A program made the position numbers and the translations under genes. Below, in pieces: positions 5,372-7,324 of a stretch of DNA of 7,324 nucleotides. This DNA comes from Sphingomonadales bacterium. Its GTDB lineage: Bacteria; Pseudomonadota; Alphaproteobacteria; Sphingomonadales; Sphingomonadaceae. Within the stretch, counting starts at the first letter, position 1, and every line of letters starts with the position of its first letter. The stretch covers positions 1 to 7,324 of the forward strand of contig JANYCM010000371.1 of the NCBI GenBank assembly GCA_025360285.1, given 5' to 3'. The notes under the pieces are model-generated. The model had not been told where the DNA came from and did not search any database. It worked only from the letters and a program-made list of their open reading frames with translations.

Positions 5372-7204
5372 ATGCACAAATCACTGCTGGTCACCGCCGC
5401 CGTGCTCGCCATCACCGCCAGCGCCCCCGGTTTCGCCCAGAATTCCCCCGCAGCTGTGCCCGCTGCCGCCCCCCAAAAAGCCCCGGAAAATACCCCCGCT
5501 GCCCGGCTTCGCGCCCTGTTCAACGCCAGTGACGAAGCCGGCATGAAGCGCAACCCGATCCAGGCGCTGTTCCGTGGTGACCCGCGCTATGCCGACCAGT
5601 TTGGCGATTATATCAGCGATGCCTATCTCGCCGGGGAGAAAGCCGCCGCTGAGGCCGATCTGGCAGCGCTGGCCAAAATCGACCGCCGCGCGCTGAATGC
5701 CGAAGACAAGATTTCCTATGACGTCTTCAAATATCAGACCGAAATGGGCCTGAAGGGCTTTGCCCCCGCTCTGCTCAAGGCCAGCATCGACCGGCCGATC
5801 GACCATTTCAGCGGTTTCCAGACCTTTGTACCCGATCTGGCATCAGGCGAAGGCGCCGCGCCGTTCAAGACGGTGGCGGATTATGACAATAATCTCAAGC
5901 GGTTGGATGGCTATGTCACCTATATCGACCGCGCCATCGCCCGGATGCAGGATGGCCTCAAATCCGGCATAACCAATCCGAAACTGGTGATGGCCAACGT
6001 CGTCGGCCAATTGGATGCGCTGGTGCCGCCAACCGTCGAAGCCAGTGTTTTCTACAAGCCAGTGACCAAATTCCCCGATGCCGTCAGCCCCGCCGACCGT
6101 GCCCGGCTGACCGCCGCCTATGCCACCTTCATCAAGGACCGGCTCAACCCGGCGCAGGTAAAACTGCGCGATTTCATCAAGAATGACTATCTGCCCAAGG
6201 CCCGCGACAGTGTCGGCCTGGGCCAGATGCCCGGCGGCCCCGCGCTGTATCGCTACCTGGTAGAACAGACGACAACGACCGACATGACGCCGCAAGCCAT
6301 TCACAAGCTTGGGCTTTCCGAAGTCGATCGCATCCATGGCGAGATGGAAAAGGTCAAGGCCGAGGTCGGCTTCAAGGGCAGTCTGGCCGATTTCTTCGTC
6401 TTCATGCGCAGCGACCCGCGTTTCACGCCGGCCAGCGCCGAGGCGATGCGCGACGCTTTCTTCGCTATCGACAAGCGTGTCGAGGCCAATATCGGGCGCG
6501 ATTTCAGCACCCTGCCCAAGACCGGCATCGAAATCCGGCCCGAGCCGCCCTACAAGGAAAAGGGCGCCGCCGGCGGCGAATATATGGGCGGCACCCCCGA
6601 CGGCAGCCGCAAGGGCGTGTTCTTCTACAACAGTTACGACCTGCCCTCGCGGCCGATGTGGGGCTATGAGACGCTTTTCCTCCACGAAGGCGTGCCCGGC
6701 CATCATTTCCAGATCAGCCTGGCCCAAGAAAACACGAATCTGCCGCCATTCCAGCGCTTTGGCGGCAACACCGCCTATGTCGAAGGCTGGGCGCTCTATG
6801 CCGAAAGCCTGGGCAAGGAATTGGGCATGTTCACCGATCCCTACCAATATTATGGCCGGCTGAACGATGAAATCCTGCGCGCCATGCGGCTGGTTGTCGA
6901 TACCGGCATTCATGACAAGGGTTGGGGCCGCGACCAGGCGATCAAATACATGCTCGACAATTCGGCGATGGGAAAGACCGACGCCACCGCCGAAGTGGAG
7001 CGTTATATCGCCATCCCGTCGCAGGCCTTGGCCTACAAGGTCGGCCAGTTGACCATCCGCCGCCTGCGGACAAAAGCCGAGGCGGCGCTGGGGCCGAAGT
7101 TCGATGTGCGCGCGTTTCATGCCCAGGTGCTGATGTCGGGGGCGTTGCCGATGGCGGTGCTGGAGAAGAAGGTGGATGACTGGATCGCCGCGAAGCGCGG
7201 CTGA
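5372..7204 (+). CDS. Secreted DUF885 family metallohydrolase
   Basis: This is a 610-residue protein, a typical length for DUF885. The signal peptide is residues 1-22, with an FA-Q cleavage site after A22. A Pro/Ala-rich linker (about 24-45) precedes an all-helical body. The conserved family blocks are present: YRYLVEQTTTTDMTPQAIHK (293-312); the metal site H438-E-G-V-P-G-H444-H445; a downstream E471-G-W-A-L-Y-A-E478 that would supply the third ligand as in gluzincin-type peptidases; VVDTGIHDKGWG; and the C-terminal IPSQALAYKVGQLTIRRLR. The HEGxPGHH arrangement is a variant of HExxH, so hydrolysis of peptides or amides is expected, but the family's biochemical role is largely undefined. The protein contains no cysteine. 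It lies directly after another exported metallohydrolase, which suggests sequential action on extracytoplasmic peptides. The gene appears intact with no frameshift. Confidence 0.93.
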   Translation: MHKSLLVTAAVLAITASAPGFAQNSPAAVPAAAPQKAPENTPAARLRALFNASDEAGMKRNPIQALFRGDPRYADQFGDYISDAYLAGEKAAAEADLAALAKIDRRALNAEDKISYDVFKYQTEMGLKGFAPALLKASIDRPIDHFSGFQTFVPDLASGEGAAPFKTVADYDNNLKRLDGYVTYIDRAIARMQDGLKSGITNPKLVMANVVGQLDALVPPTVEASVFYKPVTKFPDAVSPADRARLTAAYATFIKDRLNPAQVKLRDFIKNDYLPKARDSVGLGQMPGGPALYRYLVEQTTTTDMTPQAIHKLGLSEVDRIHGEMEKVKAEVGFKGSLADFFVFMRSDPRFTPASAEAMRDAFFAIDKRVEANIGRDFSTLPKTGIEIRPEPPYKEKGAAGGEYMGGTPDGSRKGVFFYNSYDLPSRPMWGYETLFLHEGVPGHHFQISLAQENTNLPPFQRFGGNTAYVEGWALYAESLGKELGMFTDPYQYYGRLNDEILRAMRLVVDTGIHDKGWGRDQAIKYMLDNSAMGKTDATAEVERYIAIPSQALAYKVGQLTIRRLRTKAEAALGPKFDVRAFHAQVLMSGALPMAVLEKKVDDWIAAKRG

Positions 7205-7250
7205 GCGGAGCGCAGCAGCGCACAGACTCGCGCAAGCGCGGCCAGCGGGG

Positions 7251-7271
7251 CGCCGGGGCCTTCCCCCGGCG
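7251..7271 (+). terminator. GC-rich hairpin after DUF885, possible terminator
   Basis: CGCCGGGG (7251-7258) pairs perfectly with CCCCGGCG (7264-7271) around a 5-nt loop, CCTTC. No T-run follows, so its termination strength is uncertain. Confidence 0.4.
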
Positions 7272-7291
7272 AACCCGTCTGACGTCAGCTA

Positions 7292-7324
7292 GGGCTTTGC
7301 CCAAGCCCCTTGCTTCCTGCTCTT
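7292..7324 (+). terminator. Second hairpin followed by pyrimidine-rich tail
   Basis: GGGCTT (7292-7297) pairs with AAGCCC (7303-7308) around TGCCC. The sequence after it (7309-7324) is C/T-rich with several T pairs, closer to an intrinsic terminator than the preceding hairpin, though still without a clean T-tract. The window ends here, so the context is incomplete. Confidence 0.4.

Larger units (their letters stand above)
7205..7324. other. Region downstream of DUF885 with two hairpins, no supported gene
   Basis: These 120 nt to the right edge show no reading frame with recognisable protein features. They contain a short inverted repeat, CGCGC/GCGCG (7229-7240), and the two larger hairpins described separately. 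Confidence 0.5.

Noticed and set aside
5843..7120. A 425-codon open frame antisense to the DUF885 gene
   Set aside because: The sense gene has full family motifs, a signal peptide and a ribosome site. The antisense frame is a by-product of G/C-rich codons and has no recognisable motif.

Overview
The window is very G+C-rich with strong G/C third-position bias. It carries a small glycine-zipper lipoprotein of the 17-kDa-antigen type, a PmtA-like methyltransferase, a GPH-type symporter paired with a Gfo/Idh/MocA oxidoreductase, and two exported metallohydrolases. This combination and codon style fit an alphaproteobacterium, most likely a sphingomonad. That placement is inference from gene content only. 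No RNA gene, insertion sequence, CRISPR array or phage gene is visible, and the window looks like ordinary chromosome.

Minus strand, read right to left: a GPH/MelB-like symporter (3912-2587, TTG start) overlaps by 4 nt (ATGA) a Gfo/Idh/MocA oxidoreductase (2590-1595). A short lipoprotein gene (1570-1241) follows 24 nt later. Then comes an intergenic stretch (1099-1240) with a 17-bp hairpin that pairs fully only in minus-strand RNA. Next is a glutathione S-transferase-fold gene (1098-484), whose 3' end overlaps the start of a phospholipid-N-methyltransferase-like gene that runs off the left edge.

Plus strand: divergent from the symporter across about 134 nt, a secreted amidohydrolase (4047-5309) has a credible sigma70-like promoter (TTGCCA-N17-TATGCT). 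It is followed 62 nt later by a secreted DUF885 metallohydrolase (5372-7204). The last 120 nt hold two hairpins and no convincing gene.

Functionally there are three modules: import plus NAD(P)-dependent oxidation of an unknown, probably sugar-like solute; an envelope or lipid-modification and stress pair (GST plus methyltransferase); and an extracytoplasmic hydrolase pair, plausibly for peptide scavenging. I see no clear signature of a new multi-gene system. The points most worth checking are the strand-asymmetric hairpin, the overlapping GST/methyltransferase junction, the symporter lacking the usual sugar-binding Asp, and the tandem of two exported, functionally undefined hydrolases.
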